DNA from: Ananas comosus
Lineage: Eukaryota; Streptophyta; Magnoliopsida; Poales; Bromeliaceae
Length of the DNA stretch: 64,000 nucleotides
Reading direction: 5' to 3'
NCBI RefSeq assembly: GCF_001540865.1
Contig: NC_033639.1
Coordinates: 7,053,698-7,117,697 of the forward strand
The notes below the pieces were generated by a model. That model ran no database searches and was not told the origin of the DNA. It saw only the letters and a list, made by a program, of their open reading frames with translations. The translations under genes and the position numbers were made by a program. Shown here piece after piece: positions 1 to 12,433 of the stretch (positions are counted from its first letter, which is position 1; each line of letters starts with the position of its first letter).

Positions 1-483
1 TTTATAAGAGACTTAGACACTAATAATAATAACTGGGCTTAAGCATTTTGGGCCGGTGATTGGGCCCAACGAGTTATTGTTGCTAGTGGGCTGGGTCGTT
101 ACAGATATCAACAATATAGAATTCATCTTTTTATTATTTAAAGCGGAAGATGAAAGGAACCGTTATAAAAAAAGAAAACTAATAAACTAATTAATTCCTC
201 TATTAAATGAAAAGCTTCTTAAACTACTCACTTTTAGGAGGATAGGTGGCTCTACATTTTCTACGTTACTTGAAGGTTATTATTATGATGTGCATGTAAA
301 GAAAAGAAGTGCTCAAAAGAACTAATATAAAGTTCACTTCTAATTGATTTTTAAAGATTTTAAATTTAAACCAAACCAATGTAATCTCCACAATTAAAAG
401 ATCTATCGAAATTTTAGAACCCCTTATATGTTGGGATCATATATGTTAAATTAAAATTTACGAATATCAAATTTTAAATGCAT
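1..483. other. AT-rich intergenic DNA, first half of a local duplication
   Basis: No gene is visible. Bases from about 139 to 290 (GGAAGATGAAAGGA, then TAATTCCTCTATTAA, then a run ending TTACTTGAAGG) recur at about 825-960 with scattered differences, so this is the left copy of an old direct duplication whose unit also includes the repeat at 484-790. Confidence 0.5.
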
Positions 484-790
484 CCTCAGTTTGTGATCTC
501 GTGGTTCAAACAGTTTCACTTCGTCTCCCTGTGTTTTAGCTTATTTTCACTTTGTCATCTAGTGATTTTAAAAGTTGCAATTTGCCCTCTTATGGTTTAG
601 TGCATTTTTTATTTTGCCATCCTATAGTTTATTAAAAACTTTTGATTTGCCACCCTAATTCATATAGAATTTTTAATAAAATGAAAATTAAGTCACAAGA
701 GGTTAAGATGAAACTTTTGAACCACATGGGTGAAAATGAGTTAAACCATAGGGGGGCAATTTGAGGTTTACGAAAAAGTTTATAATTAAA
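484..790. repeat. MITE-like foldback repeat, 'CCACAGG/CCTGTGGTTT' type, degenerate
   Basis: The left half carries short phrases such as 'ctatggtttagtgcatttt' and 'tttgccatcc'. The right half carries their approximate reverse complements ('gttaaaccatagggg', 'gaaaatgagttaaacc'). This is the layout of a small foldback element. The same arrangement occurs at 1252-1602 and, in a related family, at 4066-4425, 6106-6465, 32925-33275 and 43498-43853. Confidence 0.5.
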
Positions 791-804
791 GGCACAATTT
801 TATT

Positions 805-1602
805 TATTCTTTTAGCATTTATAGTGGAAGATGAAAGGATCCATTATAAAAAAGAAAACGGATAAACTTATTAATTCCTCTATTAATTGAAAAACTTCTT
901 AAATTATTCATTTGTAGGAAGATAGGTAACTCTTCATCTTCCATGTTACTTGAAGGCCAATAAACTTAATGTATACGCCATAAACCTACTAATTGAATTT
1001 TAAAAATTTAAAATTTAAATCCAAACCATATAATCTACACAATTAAATGATCCATTTATAAAAATTATAAATTTATATATCTAACATTATGAACTTTAGA
1101 AGTTAATGTTGCTGATTTTTGCACGTGATTGATGCATAAGAATTATATTTTTAAAATTATAATATTTTAGAGATTGTACACAAATCTGTATAAAGATCTC
1201 ATATATGTTTGAGATTATTTCTGTTAAATTAAATTTCAAGAAAATCAAAATTTATATGTACTCCCAATTTGCCACCCTGCCATTTAAAAAGTTTCACTTT
1301 TCCTCCCTGTAGTTAGTTTATTTTTATTTTGCCATTCTATGGTTCAAAAAATTACACTTTGCCCCTTTGTGGTTTAGCGCATATTTTACTTTGTCATCCG
1401 GTGGTTCATTAAAAATTTTTACTTTATCACTCTAATTTATATAAAATTTTTTGGTAAAATAAAAATTAAGTCACAGAGAATTAAAGTGAAACTTTTTTAA
1501 CCATGTGATGACAAAGTAAAAATAAATTAAACCATAGAGGCCTATTTCAGTTTACCCAAAAATTTATTATTGAGGACAAAATTTTAAATTTTTATTTGAT
1601 TT
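805..1602. repeat. Second copy of the 139-790 duplication, including another foldback repeat (1252-1602)
   Basis: Bases 825-960 match 139-290 in order, and 1252-1602 matches the 484-790 repeat, so the whole roughly 0.7 kb unit is directly repeated. Many substitutions separate the copies, so the duplication looks old. Confidence 0.5.
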
Positions 1603-1988
1603 TTAAGTTTAAATTTAATAAAACTGTTACATACCTAGAAGTTAAATTAATTAGATGATACTTTTAATAATTGATTGAACTTTTATAACTTTTTTATACC
1701 AAAAAATTTACAATTGATTGTACAATTAAAACTTCAGTTCAAGTTTTAAGTTCAAATTTGAATCAAATTAGAAATTTAAAACTCCAACACATTTGAAACT
1801 TTAATATTGACTAATTCTTTTAATAAATCGAACAATTTATAATATATATTCAAAATTTAATATCAAATTTAATAACTTTTATAATAAATGAAACAAAGGG
1901 TATAATTGTAATTACACATAATTACCAGCAAAGAGATGGGATGAAACGAAACCACCAAACTTATTTGCTTATAATAATAATAATATAA
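1603..1988. other. AT-rich DNA without a recognisable feature
   Basis: Only degenerate AAATTTAAA-type tracts are visible. No open frame or structured repeat could be supported. Confidence 0.5.
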
Positions 1989-2271
1989 TATATATAAGAA
2001 TATATATATATATATATATAGAATTATACTACTATACTATCAATAGTACCAAACCTTTGGTACTATTGAGTTTTTGGTCATTGGATGAAAGAATATGCGG
2101 TTAGGATGATAGTGGTCCCCGGTTAAATTGATAGTAGTCCCCTAGGGTTGAGTGGATGGTTGGTTTAATAGTATAATCTAACGGGTGGAAATAATCAAAG
2201 GATAGATTTAACGGTAGAAAACTCAATAGTATTAAAGGCTTGGTACTATCAATAGTATAGTAGCCGGACTC

Positions 2272-2298
<27 letters not shown>
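1989..2298. mobile_element. (TA)n-bounded MITE, family A copy 1
   Basis: A roughly 235 bp element (about 2031-2263) begins 'actatactatcaatagtacc' and ends with the inverted 'ggtactatcaatagtatagt'. It lies exactly between two TA microsatellites. The core contains 'atagtggtccccggttaa' and 'taatctaacgggtgg'. The same core recurs at 8386-8633 in inverted orientation and, more diverged, at several later positions. Elements lodged in TA microsatellites recall the rice Micron type; that assignment is an inference from layout only. Confidence 0.7.
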
Positions 2299-2303
<5 letters not shown>

Positions 2304-2309
2304 GATATA

Positions 2310-2640
2310 TATAAAAAGAGCAATACTATGCATACACTCCAAAAGGGATGTATGATGTGCACTTCATCTATCTTAGGATTGAAATTTTTTCACCAGTCAC
2401 ATCGATACGACTAGTAAAGACCATTTAATCCTGATAGATGGAGTTTATATTATACGCTATTTTTGAACAGTTCTAATAGTGCTAATCATCATGACTAAAA
2501 TAACTGATCATCGAATTGAATATTTTATTATCAAAAATAATTTATGAATATAAAAATTTTATGCTTTTGAAAATATAGAAGATGTAGACGAACTCTTAGT
2601 AAATCGTATGTGAGGAAACTATAGTTTTTAAAAAAAAAGG
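2310..2640. repeat. Old direct duplicate of 3190-3510
   Basis: Phrases such as 'gatggagtttatattatacg' and 'aagatgtagacgaactc' occur in the same order in both blocks with frequent substitutions. Each block runs straight into the nearly identical segment starting GGGAAACTGCTTCC. Confidence 0.6.
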
Positions 2641-2735
2641 GAAACTGCTTCCTGCATTCCCGTCCAACTATCACTTCATCCAGCTCACCACCCACTTCAA
2701 AATAATTAAAAACATAAAGAAAAAAAACAAAAGTN
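2639..2735. other. Truncated copy of 3511-3604 ending at a single N
   Basis: The segment from GGGAAACTGCTTCC to ACAAAAGT matches the start of the 3511-5545 block and stops at the single N at 2735, after which a TA microsatellite begins. An abrupt stop at one N suggests two contig ends butted together. Confidence 0.6.
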
Positions 2736-3190
2736 TATATATATATATATATAGAGCTAGGCTCCTATGTTTTCGAAAGTACGGGAGCCTCCGTACTTGT
2801 AAGTTGTTTTTAATAATGGGACATCCAATTCGGCGATCGGTTCCATTAGACATGATCTACACTGTTGGAACTACCTAGAAACCAAATTTTATAAATTTTT
2901 GACTTTATTTGTCTAGTAAACGAGTAGCCTCAAAATGAACGGCTGAAAATAAAAATCTCATAAAAAACAGTGATAAATGACTCAAATTTCAAATCGGAAG
3001 TCTTGGTCTTGTTATTGACGTTAAGTAGAATTTTCTATAAAATTTTCATCTAATTTGGATACTTCTACACCGTTGGACTTAAAAACTTGCCACATCGGCT
3101 ATTAAAATAGTTATTTTTTAAACCTTTTGATCGCTTTTAGACTCTAATTTGGATAATTCTACACCGTTGGACTTAAAAACGTGCCACACC
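2736..3190. mobile_element. Foldback MITE family B, truncated copy
   Basis: It starts after a TA run with 'gagctaggctcctatg' and includes the family's hallmark phrases 'aatgaacggctgaaaat' and 'ttctacaccgttggactta'. It lacks the inverted right end. Family B elements are about 550 bp imperfect palindromes, usually bounded by TA or GA microsatellites. Confidence 0.7.
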
Positions 3191-4065
3191 GTTGCTATGC
3201 ATATACTCGAAAAGGGATGTATAATGTACATCTCATCTATCCTAGGATTGAAAATTTTTCACTAATCATATCGATATGACCAGTAAAGATTATACAACCC
3301 TAATAGATGGAGTTTATATTATACGTTATTTTTGAATAGTTTTAATAATGCTAATCATACCTAAAAAAATTGATTATCGAATCAAATATTTTATTATTAA
3401 AAATAATTTACAAGTCTAAAAATTCTATGCTTTTGAAAGTAGATAAGATGTAGACGAACTCCTATTAAATTGTATAAGAGTAAACTAGAGGTTTTTTAAA
3501 AAAAAAACAGGGAAACTGCTTCCTGCATTCCCGTCCAACTATCACTTCATCCAGCTCACCACCCACTTCAAAATAATTAAAAACATAAAGAAAAAAAACA
3601 AAAGTCAAAAAAAGAAAAAGAAAAAGAAAAAGCAACTCCCACTTCCCATACAAATCCGATCCAAGGCCACCACGAAGTGCGACATCATGGAAGTTATATT
3701 ATACCGCTGTGTCCTTTTTTAGCGGATCCATGATCAATCCAACGGTGGGAATTGCTCCATCAGTGTCCCCAAAAGCACCTCCCCTCCAAATCCAAAGTAT
3801 ACATTCTAAAAAAGGAAAAGAAAAAAAAAAAAACAAAAAAGTATAAAGATGGGCCATTTTTCTACTTTATGGCCGTTTTATTGGCACCAGTTCAAAACAG
3901 CAACAAATTAGTGATGGATTTGATAAAAGTGAAAACAAAGTTGGAAAACAGAGAAGCAATGTGAATAGTGGGAAGCACAAATAAAAATAAAAATTATTCG
4001 TCACATCGATCTAATGATGTGACGAATAAAAAAATTTTATCAAATACACGAGTGAGATATATAAT

Positions 4066-4425
4066 AGGATAAACTTTAAATATCATCATTCCTGTAATTT
4101 CATACTTTCTGAGTTTAATATCATGTACTTTAAAATGTATCAACGTAATACCATATGGTTTCATTGTTTTCCTTTCATCAGCTCCTCTGTTAACATTTCG
4201 TTAAATTATATACAAAATATTTCAGATAACCCACCTAGATTTATCGAATATTCATTTTAATGCATTTTAGATTTAAATTTGTCACTGATTTAACAAAAAA
4301 AAATTAGTAAAGAAAATAATGAAAAAATGAAACCACAGTGTAATAAATTGATACACTTTAAACCGCAGGATGCTAAAATAAAAAAGTGTGAAATTACAGA
4401 AGTAGTATTTGAAGTTTTTTTCATA
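4066..4425. mobile_element. Foldback MITE family C, copy 1
   Basis: The left end 'aactttaaatatcatcat' pairs with the right end 'agtatttgaagtt'. The interior has 'gtaatttcatactttctg' on the left and 'gtgtgaaattacagaag' on the right. Sister copies are at 6106-6465, 32925-33275 and 43498-43853. Confidence 0.7.
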
Positions 4426-4878
4426 TAATATACATTCCTTTTAGGTTGTATGAATAGCATTATTTTTTTTTTAATCCTAAAATATATATCTAGTTGGGGT
4501 ACTTCCCCCACATTACAAATTGGTTTCTGTACTCATTATTTTAATTTTGGCTGCAAATTTTTTCTTTTTGGTTCTACTTAGATTAAACTAAAGTAAATCA
4601 AGTATTTTAAAATTTTAATTAAAAGTGCAATAAATGTTGAAGTTCAGAAACTAAATTAATTATTTTAAATTAAAAGAACAAAGCCCAATTTGCAATGTGG
4701 GGAAGTACAAGGGCTGTCTCTACATTAATTTACCTCTATTTAATTTTTATAGATCTTAATGTATTATACCATAAAGAATACAAAGAGGATCCGAAGAGTG
4801 TATCATTGTAGGGTGTTGCACAGATCCCATCATGTGTGCGGTTTGGTTTCCTACTTTTTGGACCATTTCCACTTATTT

Positions 4879-4909
<31 letters not shown>

Positions 4910-4913
<4 letters not shown>

Positions 4914-5456
4914 TTGAGTTAAAATGCTATCAGCGGCAAACAGGCCTTATTGCCATACATTTATTTTCGATGATAAAGTCTCCAAATTGACGATCAGCAC
5001 CAGTTGAATATGATCTATGCCACTTAAAGTATTTAGAAATCAAATTTCAAATTGTTTCGACATCATTAGCCTAATAATCAAAAGGTTGCAAATTTTGTTA
5101 TTTTAATGGTCGATATGAGACATTTTTTTGTTTAACGGCGTAAAGATATTCAAATCAATTGAATTTTGGTTAAAATTTTTTTTGAACTATTTAAAACGAG
5201 ATCTATACTTTTGATTTTTACTACAAACTCATATTATCACTTTTTTAAATAAAATTCATTTTCAGCCGTTCATTTTTGTATCCACTTAATAGATAAGAGA
5301 ACAATATCGAAAAAGTATGAAATTTGATTTCTAAATGCTTCAAGTGGCGTAGATCGTGTTCAATGATGTCGATCGTTGATTTGGAGGCTTCATCATCAAG
5401 AACAAGTGAATGACAACGGAGCTCATTTGCGACCGATAGCATTGTAGCTTAACTCT
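4910..5456. mobile_element. Foldback MITE family B, inside copy 1 of the 2 kb repeat
   Basis: It follows a TA/GA microsatellite (4874-4913) and is followed by TA repeats. The left arm 'atgctatcagcggcaaacag' pairs with the right arm 'gctcatttgcgaccgatagc'. The two halves are approximate reverse complements over most of their length. Confidence 0.75.
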
Positions 5457-6105
5457 ATATATATGTAGTTAAGCTCTTGTGTGCTTTTAAAAATACAGAA
5501 GTATTTGTACTTGTGACTTTTAGCCGTTAGATTATCTCAAAATTCNAAGGGAAACTGCTTCCTGCATTCCCGTCCAACTATCACTTCATCCAGCTCACCA
5601 CCCACTTCAAAATAATTAAAAACATAAAGAAAAAAAACAAAAGTCAAAAAAAGAAAAAGAAAAAGAAAAAGCAACTCCCACTTCCCATACAAATCCGATC
5701 CAAGGCCACCACGAAGTGCGACATCATGGAACTTATATTATACCGCTGTGTCCTTTTTTAGCGGATCCATGATCAATCCAACGGTGGGAATTGCTCCATC
5801 AGTGTCCCCAAAAGCACCTCCCCTCCAAATCCAAAGTATACATTCTAAAATAGGAAAAGAAAAAAAAAAAAACAAAAAAGTATAAAGATGGGCCATTTTT
5901 CTACTTTATGGCCGTTTTATTCGCACCAGTTCAAAACAGCAACAAATTGGTGATGGGTTTGATAAAGATGAAAACAAAGTTGGAAAACAGAGAAGCAATG
6001 TGAATAGTGGGAAGCACAAATAAAAACAAAAATTATTCATCACATCGATCTAATGATGTGACAAGTAAAAAAATTTTATTAATTACATGAGCAAGATATA
6101 TAATA

Positions 6106-6465
6106 GAATAAACTTCAAATATCATCACCCATGTGGTTTCATATTTTTTCATTTTAGTATCATATGATTTAAGGTATATCAATTTAATGTCATGTGGTTT
6201 CATTTTTATCTTTTCGTCAGATCCTCCGTTAATATTTTATTAAATTATATACAAAATATTTCAGATAACCCTCCTAGATTTATCGAATATTCACTTTAAT
6301 GTCTTTTAGTTTTAACTTTATCACTGATTTAACAAAAAAATTAGTAAAGAAAATAATAAAAAAAATGAAACCATGGTGTAATAAATTGATATATTTTAAA
6401 CCACAGGGTACTAAAATAAAAGGTGTGAAATCACAGAAGTTGTATTTGAAGTTTTTTTCATATAA
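6106..6465. mobile_element. Foldback MITE family C, copy 2
   Basis: Same structure as 4066-4425, with 'gtggtttcatattttttc' on the left and 'gtgtgaaatcacagaag' on the right. Confidence 0.7.
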
Positions 6466-6947
6466 TATACATTCCTTTTAGGTTGTATGAATAGTATTAT
6501 TTTTTTTTAATCCTAAAATATATATCTAGTTGGGGTTCTTCTCCCACATTACAAATTGGTTTCTGTACTCATTATTTTAATTTTGGCTGCAAATTTTTTC
6601 TTTTTGGTTCTACTTTAGTTTTAAACTAAAGTAAATCAAGTATTTTACAAATTTAATTAAAAGTGCAATAAATGTTGAAGTTCAGAAACTAAATTAATTA
6701 TTTTAAATTAAAAGAACAAAGCCCAATTTGCAATGTGGGGAAGTACAAGGGCTATCTCTACATTAATTTACCTGTATTTAATTTTTATAGATCTTAATGT
6801 ATTATACCATAAAGAATACAAAGAGGATCCGAAGAATGTATCATTGTAGGGTGTTGCACAGATCCCATCATGTGTGCGGTTTGGTTTCCTACTTTTGGAC
6901 CATTTCCACTTATTTTATATATATAGAGAAAGAGAGAGAGAGAGAGA

Positions 6948-7494
6948 GTTGAGTTGAAATGCTATCAGCGGCAAACAGGTCTTATTGCCATACATTTATT
7001 TTCGATGATAAAGTCTCCAAATTGACGACCAGCACCAGTTGAATATGATCTATGCCACTTGAAGTATTTAGAAATCAAATTTCAAATTGTTTCGACATCA
7101 TTAGCCTAATAATCAAAAGGTTGCAAATTTTTTTATTTTAATGGTCGATATGAGACATTTTTTCGTTTAACGGCGTAAAGATATTCAAATCAATTGAATT
7201 TTGGTTAAAAATTTTTTTGAACTATTTAAAACGAGATCTATACTTTTGATTTTTACTACAAACTCATATTATCACTTTTTAAATAATATTCATTTTCAGC
7301 CGTTCATTTTTGTATCCACTTAATGAACAAGAGAACAATATGGAAAAAGTATGAAATTTGATTTCTAAATGCTTCAAGTGGCGTAGATCGTGTTCAATGA
7401 TGTCGATCGTCGATTTGGAGGCTTCATCATCAAGAACAAGTGAATGGCAACGGAGCTCATTTGCGACCGATAGCATTGTAGCTTAACTCTATAT
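6948..7494. mobile_element. Foldback MITE family B, inside copy 2 of the 2 kb repeat
   Basis: Nearly the same as 4910-5456, including the arms 'atgctatcagcggcaaacag' and 'ttgcgaccgatagc'. It is preceded by a GA run and followed by a TA run. Confidence 0.75.
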
Positions 7495-7709
7495 ATATGT
7501 AGTTAAGCTCTTGTGTGCTTTTAAAAATACAGAAGTATTTGTACTTGTGACTTTTAGCCGTTAGATTATCTCAAAATTCGTGCAGCATTATTAACGATAT
7601 GTTCCGTTAAATCCTCTTTATTAGTATTGTATAGATCTTAAGGTGATCCGACGACAAAAATCATAAACACAAATATTTCTATGCTTTTAAAGTACAGGAG
7701 CTCAACAAT

Positions 7710-7710
<1 letters not shown>

Positions 7711-7795
<85 letters not shown>
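7711..7795. repeat. Compound microsatellite (TA)n(GA)n
   Basis: About 15 TA units are followed directly by about 27 GA units. The run marks the left border of a family B element. Confidence 0.95.
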
Positions 7796-7796
<1 letters not shown>

Positions 7797-8192
7797 CTCC
7801 TATTCATTCGAAAGTACGGAGGCATCCGTGCTGGTAAGTTGTTTTCGATGATGGAACATTGGATTCGATCTTGATTAACAGTGTAAAGATATCAAAATCA
7901 ATTAAATTTTGATTACAAAATTCTTTAAACTATATAGAACAAGATCTATGCTTTCGATTTTGATTAAAAGATTTTTATTATCATTTTTTAGAAAAATATT
8001 TATTTTCAACCGTTCATTTTATGTCCACTTGACGTACAATAAAACAATATCGAAAAAGTATGAAATTTGATTTCTAAATACTTCAAGTGGTATAGATTAT
8101 ATTCAGCAGTGTCGATCGTCGATTGGAAGGTTCCATCATTGAAAACAAATGGGTGGCAACGGAACCCGTTTGCTACCTATAGCATTCTAGCT

Positions 8193-8200
<8 letters not shown>
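7796..8200. mobile_element. Foldback MITE family B, internally deleted
   Basis: It starts 'ggctcctattcattcgaaag' beside the GA run and ends 'ctacctatagcattctagc' before a long TA run (8200-8240). At about 400 bp it is shorter than the usual 550 bp. Confidence 0.65.
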
Positions 8201-8245
<45 letters not shown>

Positions 8246-8333
8246 GTTTAGAGGGTTAGATGTCCATTTTAGAAGTTCGAGGGGTAAAGTAAAACTTTGT
8301 CAAAAGTTCAGGGGGTAACAGTGCAATTTACCC

Positions 8334-8384
<51 letters not shown>

Positions 8385-8385
8385 T

Positions 8386-8633
8386 CCGGGTACTATACTA
8401 TTGATAGTACCAAGCCTTTGGTACTGTTGAGTTTTCTACCATTAGATCTACCCTTTGATTATTTCCACCCGTTAGATTATACTATTAAACCAACTACCCA
8501 CTCAACCCTAGAGGACCACTATCAATTTAACCGGGGACCACTATCATCCTAACCGCACATCCTTTAATCTAAGAGCCAAAAAAACTCAATAGTACCAAGG
8601 GCTTGATACTATTGATAGTATAGTAGCATAATT
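8386..8633. mobile_element. (TA)n/(GA)n-bounded MITE, family A copy 2
   Basis: Inverted relative to copy 1: it begins 'tactatactattgatagtac' and ends 'actattgatagtatagtag'. The core 'ggggaccactatcatcctaa' is the reverse complement of the core at about 2100. A GA run lies on the left and a TA run on the right. Confidence 0.75.
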
Positions 8634-8990
8634 CTATATATATATTTATTTATTTATTTATTGTTTGACTTTGTGAATGTTTGGTGAATTAGTCCACCTC
8701 ATGTTACAATTATTATAACCATTTGATGTTGCTTATCCTTTTAACACTAGAATTAATAAGCCACCCAACATGTGTTTTTTTTTTTAATTATTCTCAATTT
8801 ATTTGTTGGTTAGAAATTAATGATTCTTTGGTGAATTTCAAACCTTGTTAGTTCTCCATTATATATGGAATAAGAGGGGAAAAAATAAAGGGTAAACTTT
8901 AAATTTGCCTCCTATAATTTAGCTTTTTTTTTGCCATCCTTTAATTTAAAAAGTTGAAAGTTGCACTTTATCCATCTCTGATTTAACTTT

Positions 8991-9099
8991 TTTTTTTTTT
9001 TTTTGAGATAGGTAGCACGTGAATCAACTAGGATTCGAACTTGGGACCTCGGGTACCAACCACCAAGCCCTTTGCCACTTGCGTTAGGGACGGTCGGTC
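8991..9099 (-). mobile_element. tRNA-derived SINE, internally deleted, with target-site duplication
   Basis: On the minus strand it reads from the 5' phrase 'ccgaccgtccctaacgcaag' through a box A-like 'agtggcaaagggcttggtgg' and a box B-like 'gttcgaatcc' to an A-rich tail (T run at 8988-9004). The flanks 'atctctgatttaacttt' (8974-8990) and 'atatctgatttaacttt' (9100-9116) form a 17 bp target-site duplication with one mismatch. The segment between box B and the tail is shortened relative to other copies. Confidence 0.85.
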
Positions 9100-9164
9100 A
9101 TATCTGATTTAACTTTTATTTATGATATAGTGACAAAATGAGAAATATGCTAAATTATAGAATA

Positions 9165-9230
9165 GTTTTTTTTTTTTTTTTTTTGAGAGAGAGAGAGAGA
9201 TAGGTAGCATGTTATCTACTTCATTTATTT
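9165..9230 (-). mobile_element. SINE 3' end fragment
   Basis: A T run is followed by 'gagataggtagcatgttatc' and 'ttcatttattttatttacaa', which is the reverse complement of the 3' third of the SINE found complete elsewhere. Confidence 0.6.
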
Positions 9231-9903
9231 TATTTACAAATAAATTTTAAGTAGATGGTTCTTTTAAGGTGAAAGAGGATATAATTGTAAAGTAATATAA
9301 AAGAAAATTGAAACAAAGGGAACTTGATTTGTATCTAATAAAAACAGGATCTGTTAATAGTTGAAATTTTACAAATACTAGTTGAAGTGTGATTTACAAG
9401 GAAAGTTATGATATCCATGTTTTTTAAGATCGAGGAAAGAGTTTTGTAGGTAGGCCTGGGTATTCATTTGTGTGCAGTTTTTTTGTTTTTAATTTTTTCC
9501 TCTTTTAAAGCCCAATTGTCTCACTGTTTCACTAAAATGCTACATTTACGTCGAAAAGAAAAAAAAAAACAAATTTTAGGATTCGAGCAATTCGTGTGGT
9601 TCTATTCAAAATCTTCTTAAAAAATAAAACAAAAATAAAATTTGATGTCTATTAAAAAAAGAAAAGTAATAAATGAAATTCAAACAAGAAGGAATCTTAA
9701 AAATTGGTCCCAAATACAACACATAACCCAAATCCCCTTTGAAAGGGAAAGGAAGAATACAAGAAAGTAATAGCCACATGAGGGCTAAAGTAATTGTTAT
9801 TAATTTCTAAAGCACTACTTTGCAATTAATTTAAAGCACTAGAGGGCCCAAGTAATTAAGCTTTTAATCTCTAAAGCACTTTGCAATTTGCTTAATGCAA
9901 TGT

Positions 9904-9942
<39 letters not shown>

Positions 9943-11190
9943 TAAAAAAAAAAATTGCCCTAAAAAGGAACAAATGCATGAGATGTGCACACATAAACAC
10001 ACACATGGATTGACACAAACAATGGCTTTAAAATAAAGGAACAAAAACATATATGAAACAAGGGACAAGCATATAAAACTAAAAAGACACTTACTTTTTT
10101 CTCCTTTTTTTGAAGAAAAAATAGCATGCTATCCCCTTCATTCACTTAGAAGGTGAATTAAGCTACAAGGATGAGGCATCGTTGGCCTTGATTGTGGTGA
10201 AACGAAATGGTGCGAAAAAAAAAAAAAAAAAAAAAAAACAACGAGTAAGTAATTAGCTATGACATTGGTGTCTCTCCACTGAGCGAAGGTGTTTTCACTG
10301 ATTCGTCAACTATTTAATCTTGAAGGATCCAACACATGGATCTGTCCGGATCATCCGAAATATCGCACCATTCGTGATCTCCCAAAATACGCTTTGGGTG
10401 GTAGGCCCACCGCCACTGTAATACTACATTATTAACCAACTTTGGTTAGTAGAAACTTTTACCTGTATCCAATGAACTGTGCATATATGAATAGACCTAA
10501 AATACGGAGTTAAATTAAATAGAAGAAAATTTGATAAAACTGAGAATATATGATGAGGCTTGAAATTAGGACCTCATGTACTAATTCCATAGGAAAAAAT
10601 CGTGATTCTATAGAATGTTATGCTTTTGGATTATTACTTGGTTGGACCTAAGCCTTTTAACAATAAATGACAATGGTTTCTTTGAGATTATAATTATATC
10701 CAAGAATCTTTAATTTATGTATTAATTGTGCATGTTTGTTTCAAGGTAACTTAAGTTGACTTACAATGTAAGTAGTCAAATCTGACCTTTGGATTGGTGC
10801 AAGTGTACTAAAATGATGCAACTAAAGTTGCTCTTGCCCTTTTATTTTACCTCACTTTCAAAAAGTATTAAAACTTTATCTACATACAGTGAACAAACAC
10901 AATAAAATTGATTTGTGAGATGTAGAAAGTTACTTTAGGGAAATTAATTCAAGATTCAATGAAACTAGAACTTCTGCACGGACAAGCACGACCACAGTTA
11001 GAGATTAAGATGCCTTACTTTTGAAACCTAATCATGTAAAAGCATGCATTGCATGCTAAGATTAGGTTAATATAGCTTATGTGTTTTATGCAAATTACGA
11101 AAAAAAAAAAACTTGGTGCTTTTAAAAGCATAGGAGCTCAACCATTTTATAATTTACTTTTTATAATTTAAAAAATATAATTATAAATAT
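9231..11190. other. Non-coding DNA, microsatellites only
   Basis: No gene is recognisable. There is a GA microsatellite at about 9906-9939 and an A run at about 10215-10238. The duplicated phrase 'taatctctaaagcac' near 9790-9900 is a short local repeat. Confidence 0.5.
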
Positions 11191-11197
11191 ATATATA

Positions 11198-11425
11198 GGT
11201 TACTATATTATTAATAGAATCGAGTCATTGGTGCTATTAGGTTTCCGGCTTTTGGAAGAAGGGATTTGCAATTAGGATGATAGTGATTTTCTAGAATTGA
11301 GTGGGTGGTTGATCAAATAATATGATCTAACGGATAGAAATAATCAAAATAATAAATCTAATGGCAAAAAGCTTACAAGCACTAAATGTTTTGTGCTTTT
11401 AAAAAAACCATAATCGAACACTCTC
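11198..11425. mobile_element. MITE family A, diverged copy
   Basis: It retains the left end 'ttactatattattaatag', the core 'gattgagtgggtggttga'-like text and the right end 'aatgttttgtgctttt'. A TA run borders the left side. Confidence 0.5.
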
Positions 11426-11442
11426 TTTCTCTACATGTATAG

Positions 11443-12256
11443 GGCGTGTTTGGTTCGCCCATTTTTCACCCTGGAATCGGAATTGGAATTGATGAATCCG
11501 TTTGTCCGTATTTGATATGCCGGATTTTCATTCCGATTCCGATTTCCGAGTGAATGGGTATCCCTCTATTTACCCATTTTTCCAATCCGATCTAGGAGGT
11601 CGGATAGAAAATTGAATCCGAGAGGAATGAATTTTTTCGGATTAAATTTAATTTTTTAAGCTTATTTTTTAATTCAAATATAAGTTCAAATTTAAAAATT
11701 ATATTTATAAATTTTAATTTTAATTTGAACTTAAATTAAAAGTTAAAATTCAATCAAGTATTTCGAATCTATTTTATAAATTTGAATTTAAATTTAAATT
11801 CAATTTCAAATCTAAAATTTAATTCAAATTTTATTTTAAATTTAAATTTAATTATGGATTCAAATTAAAATATAAATTATATTTTTAAGTTTGAATTTAA
11901 ATAAATCAAATTTTAGTTTTATATTTTGAATTATCCGTTCAATTTCAAATTTTAATTTTTTTAAAAAATATATTTAAAATTTTGACATCATTTTAAAATT
12001 TTGACATAAATTTTTAATATTTAATTTTCAGTTTGAATTTAAACTAATATATTATAAAGATAAAATTGGCATATTAATTTAATTATATTTCTAATATCTA
12101 TTTGAACTAAACACTAATAATGGAAACGGCTTATCCGATTCCGATTCGGGTGGCAAACCAAACAGAATGAGATAATTAATTATTCTGATTCTGTTTTCAA
12201 CTTATTCTCATTCCGATTTCGATACTGATTCCAATTTCTAACCAAACACACCTATA
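11443..12256. mobile_element. TIR element with 'GTGTTTGGTT' termini
   Basis: The left end 'gggcgtgtttggttcgccc' and the right end 'aaccaaacacacctata' are inverted, as are longer subterminal parts ('attccgattccgatttccg' against 'cattccgatttcgatactg'). The interior is AT-rich and non-coding. This is a non-autonomous DNA transposon; the superfamily cannot be settled by eye. Confidence 0.7.
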
Positions 12257-12433
12257 TAGGCTTCGTTTGATTCGGGGTTAAGTAAGAACTAGTTATTCCA
12301 GGGATAAGGTTAAATTCAGAGTTAAGGTGGGGTCAGAATAATTTTGTGCTTGGTTGAGAATTAGGTTTAGTCCAGATATAAGTAAAATAGTGTTTAGTTG
12401 GAATAGGTGGAATAAGAGAGATAGTGGGTTGTT

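Larger units (their letters stand above)
3511..5545. repeat. Roughly 2.03 kb direct repeat, copy 1
   Basis: The whole block recurs at 5550-7579 in the same order, including an internal CCACAG-type MITE, a GA microsatellite and a family B foldback element. Copy 1 ends at the single N at 5546. The copies differ by scattered substitutions, more densely in the MITE near 4070-4200. Confidence 0.8.
5550..7579. repeat. Roughly 2.03 kb direct repeat, copy 2
   Basis: This parallels 3511-5545 throughout and then continues past the shared end, which reads 'ctcaaaattc' in both, into unique sequence. It contains family C (6106-6465) and family B (6948-7494) copies. The single N at the junction makes an assembly duplication (uncollapsed alleles) a serious alternative to a true tandem duplication. 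Confidence 0.8.
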
